Source of the DNA: JASLBX01 sp035762665
Lineage (GTDB): Bacteria > Actinomycetota > Actinomycetes > Jiangellales > Jiangellaceae
Direction of reading: 5' to 3'
Length of the DNA stretch: 64,000 nucleotides
Assembly: GCA_035762665.1 (NCBI GenBank)
Contig: DASTNZ010000155.1
Span: forward strand, 18,550-82,549
Shown: piece after piece, positions 47,180 to 55,137 of the stretch
Numbering within the stretch: the first letter of the stretch is position 1
Layout: each line of letters begins with the position of its first letter
Program-made: the position numbers and the translations under genes
The notes under the pieces: generated by a model
Told to the model about the DNA's origin: nothing
Database searches by the model: none
The model's input: the letters and a program-made list of their open reading frames with translations, nothing else

Positions 47180-49288
47180 TCAACGGGCGACGCTAGCCAC
47201 TCCCGGCGGCAGGAAGGGCGAGCCGGTGACCTTCTCGCTGACTCCTGTGCGGTCGAGGTACGGCGTGATTCCACCGAGGTGGAACGGCCAGCCGGCACCA
47301 AGCAGCAGGCACAGGTCGACGTCCTGAACCTCGGCGACCACGCCCTCGTCCAGCATCAGCCGGATCTCCTCCGCCACAGCGGACAGCGCGCCCTCCCGAA
47401 CCTCCGCCTCCGTGAGGACCGTGTCGCCCTGCTCGAACAGGGCGGCGGTGTCCTCAGCGAGGTACGGCTGGCCCTGTTCGTTCCACGACCAGATGCCTGG
47501 TTTGCCGGCCTCGACCAGCCGACGCAGGTTGTCCGACACGGTGAACCGGTCGGGGAAAGCCTCGTGCATGGTTTCTGCCACGTGCAGCGCTACCGCAGGA
47601 CCGACCAGTTGCAGCAGTACGAACGGCGACATTGGCAGGCCGAGCGGCGCCAGTGCGCGGTCGGCGACCTCTATCGGCGTGCCATCGTCCGCGGCACGAG
47701 TGACCTCATCCATCAGCCGGGTCAGGATGCGGTTGACCACGAAGCCCGGCGCGTCCTTGACCAGTACACAGGACTTCTTCAGCGCCTTGCCGACGGCGAA
47801 CGCGGTGGCGAGCGTGGCGTCGTCGGTGCGCTGGGTGCGGATGACCTCGAGCAGTGGGAGCAGCGCCACCGGGTTGAAGAAGTGGAACCCGACCACGCGC
47901 TCGGGATGCGCCAATTCCGCTGCCATCTCGGCGACCGAGAGCGAGGACGTGTTCGTGGCCAGTACGCACTCGGGGGAGACGATGGCCTCCAGCTCGGCGA
48001 AGACCTGCTGCTTGACCTTCATCTCCTCGAAGACCGCCTCGAGCACGAAGTCGGCGTCGGCGAACACCGACTTGTCCGTCGATCCGATGACCAGGGCCTT
48101 CAGCCGATTGGCCTTGTCCGGCGAGATCCGCTGCTTGGCGAGGAGCTTGTCGACCTCGACGTGGACATAACCGACCCCCTTGTCCACCCTTCCCTGATCG
48201 AGGTCGGTCATCACCACCGGCACTTCGAGGCGACGGACGAACAGCAGCGCAAGCTGGCTGGCCATCAACCCGGCTCCGACGATGCCCACCTTCGTGACCT
48301 CGCGTGCGAGCGACGTGTCCGGTGCACCTGCCGGGCGCCTGGCCCGCCGCTGCACGAGGTCGAAGGCGTAGACGCCGGACCGGAACTCCTCACTCATGAC
48401 GAGCTCGGCCAGCGCGTCGTCTTCGGCGGCGAAGCCCTCCTCGCGGGTGGACGTCCTCGCCGCGGATATCAGCTCGAGCGCCCGGTAAGGGGCGGGCGCA
48501 ACGCCGTGCACCTTGCCGTCCGCGACCGCTCGGCCGCGGGCAACTGCGGCCGTCCACGCGTCTTCGGATCGGTCGACTTCCCGGCGTGAGACCTCGACGT
48601 CACCGCGCAGCACCCCTGCGGCCCAGGTGAGCGACTGCTCAAGGAAGTCGGCGCCGCCGAACATCGCGTCCGCGACGCCTATCTTCGCCACTTGCGTCCC
48701 GCCGAGCATGCGGTTCTGGTTGAGCGCATTCTCCACGATGATCTTAACGGCGCCGTCCGCGCCGATCAGGTTGGGCAGCAGCCAGGTGCCACCCCAGCCG
48801 GGCAGCAGGCCGAGGAAGGTCTCGGGCAGCGCGATGCCCTGCGCAGTGTCCAGGACGGTGCGGTACGTGCAGTGCAGCGTGAGTTCCAGGCCGCCACCGA
48901 GGGCGAGGCCGTTGATGAACGCGAACGTCGGCACCGACGCATCGCCGAGCCGGCTGAACACCCGGTGGCCGAGCTTTCCGAGTTCTCTGGCCTGGTCGGT
49001 GTGGGTCACGAGCGCGACGCCTTTGAGGTCCGCACCCGCGGCCAGGATGAACGGCTTGCCGGTGAGGCAGACGGCGACGACGCCGGGTTCGCCGAACGCG
49101 GTGTCCAGCGCCCTGTCGAGTTCGATCAGGCTGACCGGGCCGAGCGTGTTCGGCTTGGTGTGATCACGCCCGTTGTCGAGTGTGATCAACGCTGCCTTGC
49201 CGGCGCCCAAAGGCAGATCGACGAACCGGACGAGCGCCCGCGTCACGACCTCGTCTGGGAAGGCGACGGTGAAATCGGTGCTGGTCAT
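47180..49288 (-). CDS. fadB: Fatty acid oxidation multifunctional protein (enoyl-CoA hydratase/3-hydroxyacyl-CoA dehydrogenase)
   Basis: A 702-residue FadB-type enzyme for two steps of beta-oxidation. The N-terminal crotonase domain keeps both catalytic glutamates (GGGLELTL and ALPETFLGLLPGWGG). The central NAD-binding domain has VGIVGAGLMASQLAL, where Ala replaces the usual third glycine; the dehydrogenase His is in VVGFHFFNPV. The C-terminal domain dimerises. The ATG at 49288 overlaps the fadA stop by one base (TGATG), so the two are coupled and form one complex. Confidence 0.93.
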   Translation of the reverse strand: MTSTDFTVAFPDEVVTRALVRFVDLPLGAGKAALITLDNGRDHTKPNTLGPVSLIELDRALDTAFGEPGVVAVCLTGKPFILAAGADLKGVALVTHTDQARELGKLGHRVFSRLGDASVPTFAFINGLALGGGLELTLHCTYRTVLDTAQGIALPETFLGLLPGWGGTWLLPNLIGADGAVKIIVENALNQNRMLGGTQVAKIGVADAMFGGADFLEQSLTWAAGVLRGDVEVSRREVDRSEDAWTAAVARGRAVADGKVHGVAPAPYRALELISAARTSTREEGFAAEDDALAELVMSEEFRSGVYAFDLVQRRARRPAGAPDTSLAREVTKVGIVGAGLMASQLALLFVRRLEVPVVMTDLDQGRVDKGVGYVHVEVDKLLAKQRISPDKANRLKALVIGSTDKSVFADADFVLEAVFEEMKVKQQVFAELEAIVSPECVLATNTSSLSVAEMAAELAHPERVVGFHFFNPVALLPLLEVIRTQRTDDATLATAFAVGKALKKSCVLVKDAPGFVVNRILTRLMDEVTRAADDGTPIEVADRALAPLGLPMSPFVLLQLVGPAVALHVAETMHEAFPDRFTVSDNLRRLVEAGKPGIWSWNEQGQPYLAEDTAALFEQGDTVLTEAEVREGALSAVAEEIRLMLDEGVVAEVQDVDLCLLLGAGWPFHLGGITPYLDRTGVSEKVTGSPFLPPGVASVAR

Positions 49289-50517
49289 CAGGCGGCCGCC
49301 TCCTCGATCTGGTCGGACTTGTAGGCCGGATGCAGCGGGTTCTCCCAAACCACGGTGCCGCCCATGCCGATACCCACGCACATGGTGGTGATGCCGTAAC
49401 GGACCTCTGGGTGGTCGGCGAAGCTCTGCGCCAGTTGGTTCATCAACCGGACGCCGGAGGACGCGAGCGGATGCCCGAGGGCGATCGCGCCGCCGAACGG
49501 GTTGACCCTGGCGTCATCGTCGGCGATGCCGAAATGGTCGAGGAACGCCAGCACCTGCACGGCGAACGCCTCGTTGATCTCGATCAGGCCGATCTCGTCG
49601 ATGGTCAATCCGGCCTTCGCCAGCGCTTTCTCGGTGGACGGGATCGGCCCGACCCCCATCATCTCGGGCTCCACCCCGGCGAAGGAGTACGACACCAGCC
49701 GCATCTTGACCGGCAGGCCGAGTTCGGCCGCTGCGCCGGCCGACGCGAGGAGGCACGCCGTGGCGCCGTCGTTGAGCCCGGCCGCGTTGCCCGCCGTCAC
49801 CCGGCCGTGCGGGCGGAACGGTGTCTTGAGCGCGGCGAGGTCCTCCACGGTCGTCCCGGGCCGCGGCGGCTCGTCGGCCGTTGCGAGACCCCAGCCATGT
49901 TCCGCGTTCCGCGTCGCCACCGGGACGAGGTGGCGCTGGATCTTGCCGTCGGCATACGCCTTGGCCAGCTTGGCCTGGCTGGCTGCGGCGAACGCGTCCG
50001 CCCGCTCCTTGGTGAGATGGGGGTACCGGTCGTGCAGGTTCTCGGCCGTCTGGCCCATGACGAGCGCGCTGGGGTCGACGAGGTTCTCCGCGATGATTCG
50101 CGGATTGGGGTCCACACCCTCACCCATCGGGTGCCGTCCCATGTGCTCGACGCCACCGGCCACGACGACGTCGTACGCGCCGAACGCGATGCCGGCCGCC
50201 GTCGTGGTTACGGCGGTCATCGCGCCGGCGCACATCCGGTCGACGGCGTAGCCGGGAACGCTGCGCGGCAGGCCGGCCAACAGCGCGGCGGTTCGGCCGA
50301 TGGTCAGTCCCTGGTCGCCGATCTGGGTAGTGGCGGCGATCGCGACGTCGTCGACCCGCTCCGGCGGCAGGTTCGGATTGCGCCGCAGCAGCTCACGGAT
50401 GCACTTGATCACGAGATCGTCGGCCCGGGTCTCGTGGTACATGCCCTTCGGGCCGGCCTTGCCGAACGGGGTACGAACGCCGTCGACGAACACGACGTCA
50501 CGGATCTGACGGGGCAC
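49288..50517 (-). CDS. fadA: Acetyl-CoA acyltransferase (3-ketoacyl-CoA thiolase)
   Basis: A 409-residue thiolase for the last beta-oxidation step. The nucleophilic cysteine is in DRMCAGAM, the His in GHPLASSG and the second Cys in TMCVGIGMGG. It starts with GTG after GGAGGGA. It is the first gene of the fadA-fadB operon. A dyad site lies about 40 bases upstream of its start. Confidence 0.93.
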   Translation of the reverse strand: MPRQIRDVVFVDGVRTPFGKAGPKGMYHETRADDLVIKCIRELLRRNPNLPPERVDDVAIAATTQIGDQGLTIGRTAALLAGLPRSVPGYAVDRMCAGAMTAVTTTAAGIAFGAYDVVVAGGVEHMGRHPMGEGVDPNPRIIAENLVDPSALVMGQTAENLHDRYPHLTKERADAFAAASQAKLAKAYADGKIQRHLVPVATRNAEHGWGLATADEPPRPGTTVEDLAALKTPFRPHGRVTAGNAAGLNDGATACLLASAGAAAELGLPVKMRLVSYSFAGVEPEMMGVGPIPSTEKALAKAGLTIDEIGLIEINEAFAVQVLAFLDHFGIADDDARVNPFGGAIALGHPLASSGVRLMNQLAQSFADHPEVRYGITTMCVGIGMGGTVVWENPLHPAYKSDQIEEAAA

Positions 50518-50554
50518 GAGTCCCTCCAGAAGACGGTGAGGTTCCTAAGCCGAT

Positions 50555-50570
50555 GTTACTCACGAGTAGC
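50555..50570. promoter_or_regulatory. Candidate operator upstream of fadA-fadB
   Basis: GTTACTCACGAGTAGC contains the perfect palindrome TACTC-AC-GAGTA (50557-50568) and a further G/C outer pair. Position and form suit a TetR-type fatty-acid regulator site in the fadA leader. Confidence 0.4.
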
Positions 50571-50588
50571 TTAGCAGCGATCCTCTGC

Positions 50589-51284
50589 TCACAGGTGGCG
50601 GGTCGCCTCGCGGATCGACAAGGGGGAGAGGCGATCTCGGTGGGTGGCGACGAACGAGCGAACCCAGTCCGGGTTCGTCTTGGCGTGCTCGCGCAGCGCC
50701 CAGCCGATGCCCTTGCGCAAGAAGAAGTCAGCGTCGCAGGCGTTGTCACGGATGCACGCGGTGAGCAGGGCGGTATCGGTGTGGTCCCGGGCGCCGACCT
50801 GGCAGATCACGGCAGCCCGGCGCCGCCACCGGTCGGGATCGCGCGCCCAACACAGGATGGTCGGCGTGATGGCCGTTCGGTGCGCCCTGAGCGTCGCGCC
50901 GACCAGGCGGATGGCGACGTCGTCGACATAGTCCCACCAGGCGCCGGTGACGATCAGGTGGTCGTAAAGGTCAATCGACCGCTCATCGGTGGCCCACTTC
51001 GCGTAAGCGCCGTGCCGGGCCACGTCGATGGCGGCGTATCGCTCCTCGCGGAAGTCGGCGCCATCCCAGAGCGCACGGATGGTCGCCTCCCAGCTCTCGC
51101 GATCCGGCAGGACGTGACGACGGAGCACCGGGCGGAGAACTGTCACCCGCGCGGGCTTCTGCACGCCACGGAAGGGCATCGGGGACTTCATGTATGCCTG
51201 CATCGGGCCGGCCTTGGCGGGATCGGCCGCAGTAGCCAGCGCACCACGGATGTCGCCGAGAAGCTGCTGGTCCGCGGTAGGCAC
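50589..51284 (-). CDS. AlkD-like DNA alkylation repair protein
   Basis: A 231-residue all-helical protein of the AlkC/AlkD HEAT-like family, DNA glycosylases that excise positively charged alkylated bases. Segments include PFRGVQKPAR near the N-terminus, YAAIDVARH, DLYDHLIVTGAWWDYVDDVA with the DNA-contacting Trp/Asp, and FFLRKGIGWALREHAKTNP. It starts with GTG at 51284 and is divergent from the FAD oxidoreductase. Confidence 0.85.
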   Translation of the reverse strand: MPTADQQLLGDIRGALATAADPAKAGPMQAYMKSPMPFRGVQKPARVTVLRPVLRRHVLPDRESWEATIRALWDGADFREERYAAIDVARHGAYAKWATDERSIDLYDHLIVTGAWWDYVDDVAIRLVGATLRAHRTAITPTILCWARDPDRWRRRAAVICQVGARDHTDTALLTACIRDNACDADFFLRKGIGWALREHAKTNPDWVRSFVATHRDRLSPLSIREATRHL

Positions 51285-51448
51285 GAGGATGAGAGTACGC
51301 CGCGGCCGGTCAGGTAACGATGCAGCAGATCGCGCAGTAGTCGCCGTGCCGGGCCTAGCCGGTGAACCCCAGGCAGCGGGACCGACGCCACCGTGGCGCC
51401 ACCCGTCACTGTGCTGGATGGCGCGATCGAGTTAGGCTGCAGACTCCA

Positions 51449-52846
51449 ATGAGCGGTTCGCTTGATCTCGTGGTCCTGGGCGCGGGCCCAGCCGGGCTGG
51501 CGGCTGCCTGGCGAGCGGCCAGACGTGGTCTGAAGGTCACGGTCCTCGAGCGGGCCGAGCGGGTCGGCGGGCTTGCCGCGTCGTTCGATGTGGCAGGAAT
51601 GCGGGTCGACCATGGTTCTCAGCGGCTGCATCTTTCCACGCCGCCGATGTTGCTGGCTGACCTCCGCGAGCTGCTTGACGATGATCTTCAGCTGCGCCCG
51701 CGGCGCGGCCGGTTACGGGTGGCCGAGCGCTGGGTCGGGTTTCCACTACGTGCATCGGAGCTCACGCGGCGGCTTCCGCGCCCCATGCTGGTGCGCATCG
51801 CTGCCGAGTCGGCAACGGCGTCGCTCCGGCGACCCACCGGCGACAGCTACGCTGCGGTCCTGCGGGCGGGTCTCGGCCAGACGTTGTACGACGAGCTCTA
51901 CGGCCCGTACGCGCTCAAGTTGTGGGGCTTGCCAGGGGAGCGCATCAGCGGAGAGCAGGCGCGGCGGCGCGTGTCGGCCAATACACCGTGGAAGGTGGCC
52001 GCGCGCATGGCGCGCCACCGCCCCGAGGCCGGCCGCGGGGAGCTGTTCTACTACCCGCGGCGCGGATTCGGCCAGATTGTCGAGGCGCTGGCGGAAGCGG
52101 CGACCGCGGCGGGAGCCCAGATCAGGCTGGAGGCCGAGGTCGACAGCGTGCGGGTGATCGAGGACGAGGTCGTGGTCACCACCCAGGACGGTGACGTGAT
52201 CGCCGGCGGGCATGCCTTCTCCACGCTGCCGCTGCCCCAGTTGGCCCGCATCTGCCGGCCGGCGCCGTCCCTGAGCGACATGGAAGCGGCCGCCCGTCTG
52301 CGTTACCGCGCGATGCTCCTTGTCTACGTCGTGCACGACGGCGGGCGGTGGACACCGTACGACGCACATTCGATACCAGGCCCGGAGACACCAATCACGA
52401 GGATCTCCGAGCCGGCCAACTACCGCGACAGCGCCGCGGATCCTCGCGACCTGTCCGTGCTGTGCGCCGAGATCCCGTGCTCGATGACCGACGAGGTCTG
52501 GGGAATGGATGACGAGTCGCTCGCTGATCTCGTGGACGAGACGCTGGCGCTCACTGGGTTGCCCAAGGTGAACCGGATAGGCGTTGAGACCAAACGGCTG
52601 GGTCAGGTCTATCCGATCTACCGGGTCGGCTTCGAGGAGCACCTCGGGGCGATCGACCACTGGTCTCGGATGCTCCGCCGGGTCGTGAGCTTCGGCCGAC
52701 AAGGCCTGTTCGTCCACGACAACGCCCACCACGCCATGCAGATGGGGTATGACGCGGTAGCCGCGCTCCGCGACGACGGGCGGTTCGACCGGTACGCGTG
52801 GACTGCCGCCAGGGAGCGGTTCGCCCAGCACATCGTCGAGGACTAG
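51449..52846 (+). CDS. FAD-dependent oxidoreductase (amine oxidase/protoporphyrinogen oxidase-like)
   Basis: A 465-residue flavoprotein. DLVVLGAGPAGLAAAWRAA is the dinucleotide-binding motif, and ERAERVGGLAAS follows strand 2. LYGPYALKLWGLPGERISGE marks a subgroup of NAD(P)/FAD proteins related to HemY and UDP-galactopyranose mutase. The substrate is unknown; a role in glycan or polyprenoid metabolism is possible. The true HemY/CgoX is at 61116, so this is not the heme enzyme. The ATG at 51449 lacks a strong ribosome site. Confidence 0.8.
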   Translation: MSGSLDLVVLGAGPAGLAAAWRAARRGLKVTVLERAERVGGLAASFDVAGMRVDHGSQRLHLSTPPMLLADLRELLDDDLQLRPRRGRLRVAERWVGFPLRASELTRRLPRPMLVRIAAESATASLRRPTGDSYAAVLRAGLGQTLYDELYGPYALKLWGLPGERISGEQARRRVSANTPWKVAARMARHRPEAGRGELFYYPRRGFGQIVEALAEAATAAGAQIRLEAEVDSVRVIEDEVVVTTQDGDVIAGGHAFSTLPLPQLARICRPAPSLSDMEAAARLRYRAMLLVYVVHDGGRWTPYDAHSIPGPETPITRISEPANYRDSAADPRDLSVLCAEIPCSMTDEVWGMDDESLADLVDETLALTGLPKVNRIGVETKRLGQVYPIYRVGFEEHLGAIDHWSRMLRRVVSFGRQGLFVHDNAHHAMQMGYDAVAALRDDGRFDRYAWTAARERFAQHIVED

Positions 52847-52942
52847 GACTAACCGCTTCGCCACCGTGCCCGTTGTGGGCCTTGACGGGTGCGGTTGGGC
52901 GCATTACTTTCCGACATAGGTGTTTGCACAACGTGAAGCCTT

Positions 52943-52959
52943 CTTTCATACAGTGAAAG
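52943..52959. promoter_or_regulatory. IclR-type operator
   Basis: CTTTCA (52943-52948), five bases, TGAAAG (52954-52959): a perfect 6-base dyad typical of IclR-family sites. It lies 8 bases upstream of the IclR gene remnant and about 270 bases before the first M14 peptidase gene. Confidence 0.5.
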
Positions 52960-52966
52960 ACGTCCG

Positions 52967-53110
52967 TTGAGCAGGAATTATCAGGTCCGGTCCGTCGTGC
53001 GGGCGCTCGACGTGTTGAAACGCGATCAGCGAGCACGGGCCCGAGCTAGAGCTGGTGGCTCGTCTGCCGGCGACGGCAGAACACGTCATGGCCATCGCCG
53101 AGCGGGGGTC
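52967..53110 (+). pseudogene. Remnant of an IclR family regulator gene
   Basis: From a TTG at 52967 the frame reads SRNYQVRSVVRALDVLK, the N-terminus of IclR regulators. At about 53021 one extra C shifts the frame; skipping it gives LKAISEHGPELELVARLP, a continuation of the same helix-turn-helix region. No wing, recognition helix or effector domain follows, so the gene is frameshifted and truncated. Its presumed operator is intact. The rest of the 383-base gap (to 53229) holds no other gene that I can see. Confidence 0.5.
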
Positions 53111-53229
53111 GGAGATCCCTGGCGCTCCACGGTCACCACAGGTGCCGACAGCGGGAAGGACGCGGCGGGAACCGAGCGGGGGCAGCCGCAGCCCTTGATA
53201 TCCACGGCTGCCAATCCATGGAGGGAACA

Positions 53230-55023
53230 ATGAACACAGAGAAACGAAGAAGGCTTGGTGGTCGCGCCGGTGTGGTGGCGCTAACAGTTGCCTTGCTCAT
53301 TGGGACCGCGACTGCGGTGGCGTCGACTCCCTCGCAAGCCCAGGAAGCCGGGGAGGTCACCGCCCTTGCTGTGGCTCAGGGCGACGGATTCGCCACGCTT
53401 AGCTGGACGCCGGTCGAGGGTGCCACCGACTACCAGATCGAGCGCACATCGGTGAACGCGGCAAACGAGCCGATCGGTCCGGAGCGGATCGTCGGGCTCT
53501 GGCAGCCGACGCGCACGGTGATGCCGGAGTCACCGACGTTCGCCGACTCCGGATTCGTACTCGGCGAGCGCTTCCGTTGGCGCGTGCGAGCGCGGATCGG
53601 CACAGAGCCTCTACCGTTCTCGGAGCCGGTGTTCGGGACGACACGACCGCAGTTCGGCGATCCGTCGGTGGCCGGTGAGAACTTGCGCACCCAGTTCGAG
53701 CTCACCAACGGGGCGCAGTTCACGAGCGATGTTAACGAGTTTGCCTACACTGCGGCGCTCGACGAGGCCAGCGATCGGGTGCGAGTGGTGGAGATCGGGC
53801 GCACGCTGCTGGGCCGGCCGATCAACATGATGGTGTTCGGCTACCCCAAGCCGCTGCCCACGGCCGCGGCGATCTCCAGCCATCCGTCGGTGCTGATCCA
53901 GTGCCACGTGCACGGCAACGAGCCGTCGATGCGCGAGTCGTGCATGATCTTCGCCCGTGAACTGGCGTTCACTGATGACCCCGAGCTGATCAACATCATG
54001 TCGCGCACGACCGTACTGCTCGTCATCACCCTCAACGGCGACGGCCGGGCCGCCAACACCCGCGGCAGCTCGACCGGGCAGGACCTCAACCGTGACCACT
54101 CGCTGCTGCGCGAACCGGAGACCAAGGCCTTATCCGCGATGCTGCGTGACTACACGCCTGACATCGGTGTCGACGGGCACAACGGCGACAGCGAGGACCT
54201 TCCGGTGCTTGGGCCACGCCATCTCAACGTCTACGAGGGGCTGTACGCCGAGACCAAGAACGGGTTGATCGAGAGCTGGCTCTACGACAGTGGTGCGCTC
54301 GACGGGTGGTACGTCGGGCCTTACAGCAACGGCGGCGCCAGCCAGGAAACGATCCTGCGCAACACGTTCGGGCTTAAGAACGTCATCGGGTTGCTGTCGG
54401 AGAACCGCTCTGCGGCGGGACTCACTCGGCCGAACGCCACGGCGGCGGAGAACCAGAACCGCCGGTCTTACGGCCAGATGTGGTTGATCAGGAAGGTCCT
54501 GGAGTACCACCGCGACAACCTCCCGTTGATCCAGGACACGATCACGGAGTCGATCGCCTTCCAGAAGTCGAATGAAGGCCCGATCGTTTTCCGCGGCTCG
54601 TACCCGTGGCCGCTGTTTCCGCCGCTGCCGAGCGCGCCAGACGTCGACGCCCCTGCCCCGGGGGCCATCCTTGAGGAACCGCCGTGCGGCTACTTCCTCA
54701 CCGAGGAGCAGTACTCGGGGCCGCATCCCCAAGGGACCGCGGCCGAACGCCTAGAGCTGCACGGAATCGAGGTCGTTCACGCCCCAGCCCGCGACGACCT
54801 CGGCCGCGGCTACCTGGTTCTGATGGAGCAGCCGCTGCGCGGGTTGATCCCGCTGCTGCTCGATGGGCAGGCCGCCGAGCCGATGGTCGACGGCATACGA
54901 CTGTTCTCGCCCACAACGCCTGACGGCGAGCCGCTGCCCGACGCAGGGTGCGGCCGCGGGCCAGCCGTGCAGACGGCGGACATCGACGTCGACTACGACC
55001 TGGACTACACGACTGACGAGTAA
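53230..55023 (+). CDS. Secreted M14-family zinc carboxypeptidase-like protein with fibronectin III-like domain
   Basis: A 597-residue exported protein. A basic-hydrophobic signal peptide (~1-38, ending near PSQAQEAG) precedes a fibronectin III-like domain (~42-138) and the M14 domain. Zinc ligands are His228 and Glu231 (HGNEPSMRE) and His317 (DGHNGD); DLNRDH (285-290) supplies substrate-binding residues and LLSENR (Glu391) the general base. Several acidic residues end the protein. It probably trims peptides outside the cell. The ATG at 53230 has GGAGGG five bases upstream. A second M14 gene follows, 114 bases later. Confidence 0.87.
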   Translation: MNTEKRRRLGGRAGVVALTVALLIGTATAVASTPSQAQEAGEVTALAVAQGDGFATLSWTPVEGATDYQIERTSVNAANEPIGPERIVGLWQPTRTVMPESPTFADSGFVLGERFRWRVRARIGTEPLPFSEPVFGTTRPQFGDPSVAGENLRTQFELTNGAQFTSDVNEFAYTAALDEASDRVRVVEIGRTLLGRPINMMVFGYPKPLPTAAAISSHPSVLIQCHVHGNEPSMRESCMIFARELAFTDDPELINIMSRTTVLLVITLNGDGRAANTRGSSTGQDLNRDHSLLREPETKALSAMLRDYTPDIGVDGHNGDSEDLPVLGPRHLNVYEGLYAETKNGLIESWLYDSGALDGWYVGPYSNGGASQETILRNTFGLKNVIGLLSENRSAAGLTRPNATAAENQNRRSYGQMWLIRKVLEYHRDNLPLIQDTITESIAFQKSNEGPIVFRGSYPWPLFPPLPSAPDVDAPAPGAILEEPPCGYFLTEEQYSGPHPQGTAAERLELHGIEVVHAPARDDLGRGYLVLMEQPLRGLIPLLLDGQAAEPMVDGIRLFSPTTPDGEPLPDAGCGRGPAVQTADIDVDYDLDYTTDE

Positions 55024-55034
55024 CGCCGCGAGAG

Positions 55035-55069
55035 GACCGGTACGTGGCTTCCTAAGTCGCGTACCGGTC
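55035..55069 (+). terminator. Hairpin terminator between the two M14 genes
   Basis: GACCGGTACG (55035-55044) and CGTACCGGTC (55060-55069) form a perfect 10-bp stem 12 bases after the first peptidase stop. It may end or attenuate transcription before the second gene. Confidence 0.6.
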
Positions 55070-55137
55070 GTCTGGGACCACAACGGAAGGAGGCTCACGC
55101 GCAGTTCGGATAACGCCGACTGACCTGAGGAGGTCTG

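Noticed and set aside
47129..48589. Plus-strand ORF opposite fadB
   Set aside because: Antisense shadow; it also starts inside the palindromic repeat.
51449..52846. HemY/CgoX heme enzyme
   Set aside because: It shares the FAD fold, but the LYGPYALKLWGLPG subgroup motif differs; the gene at 61116 next to chdC is the heme enzyme.
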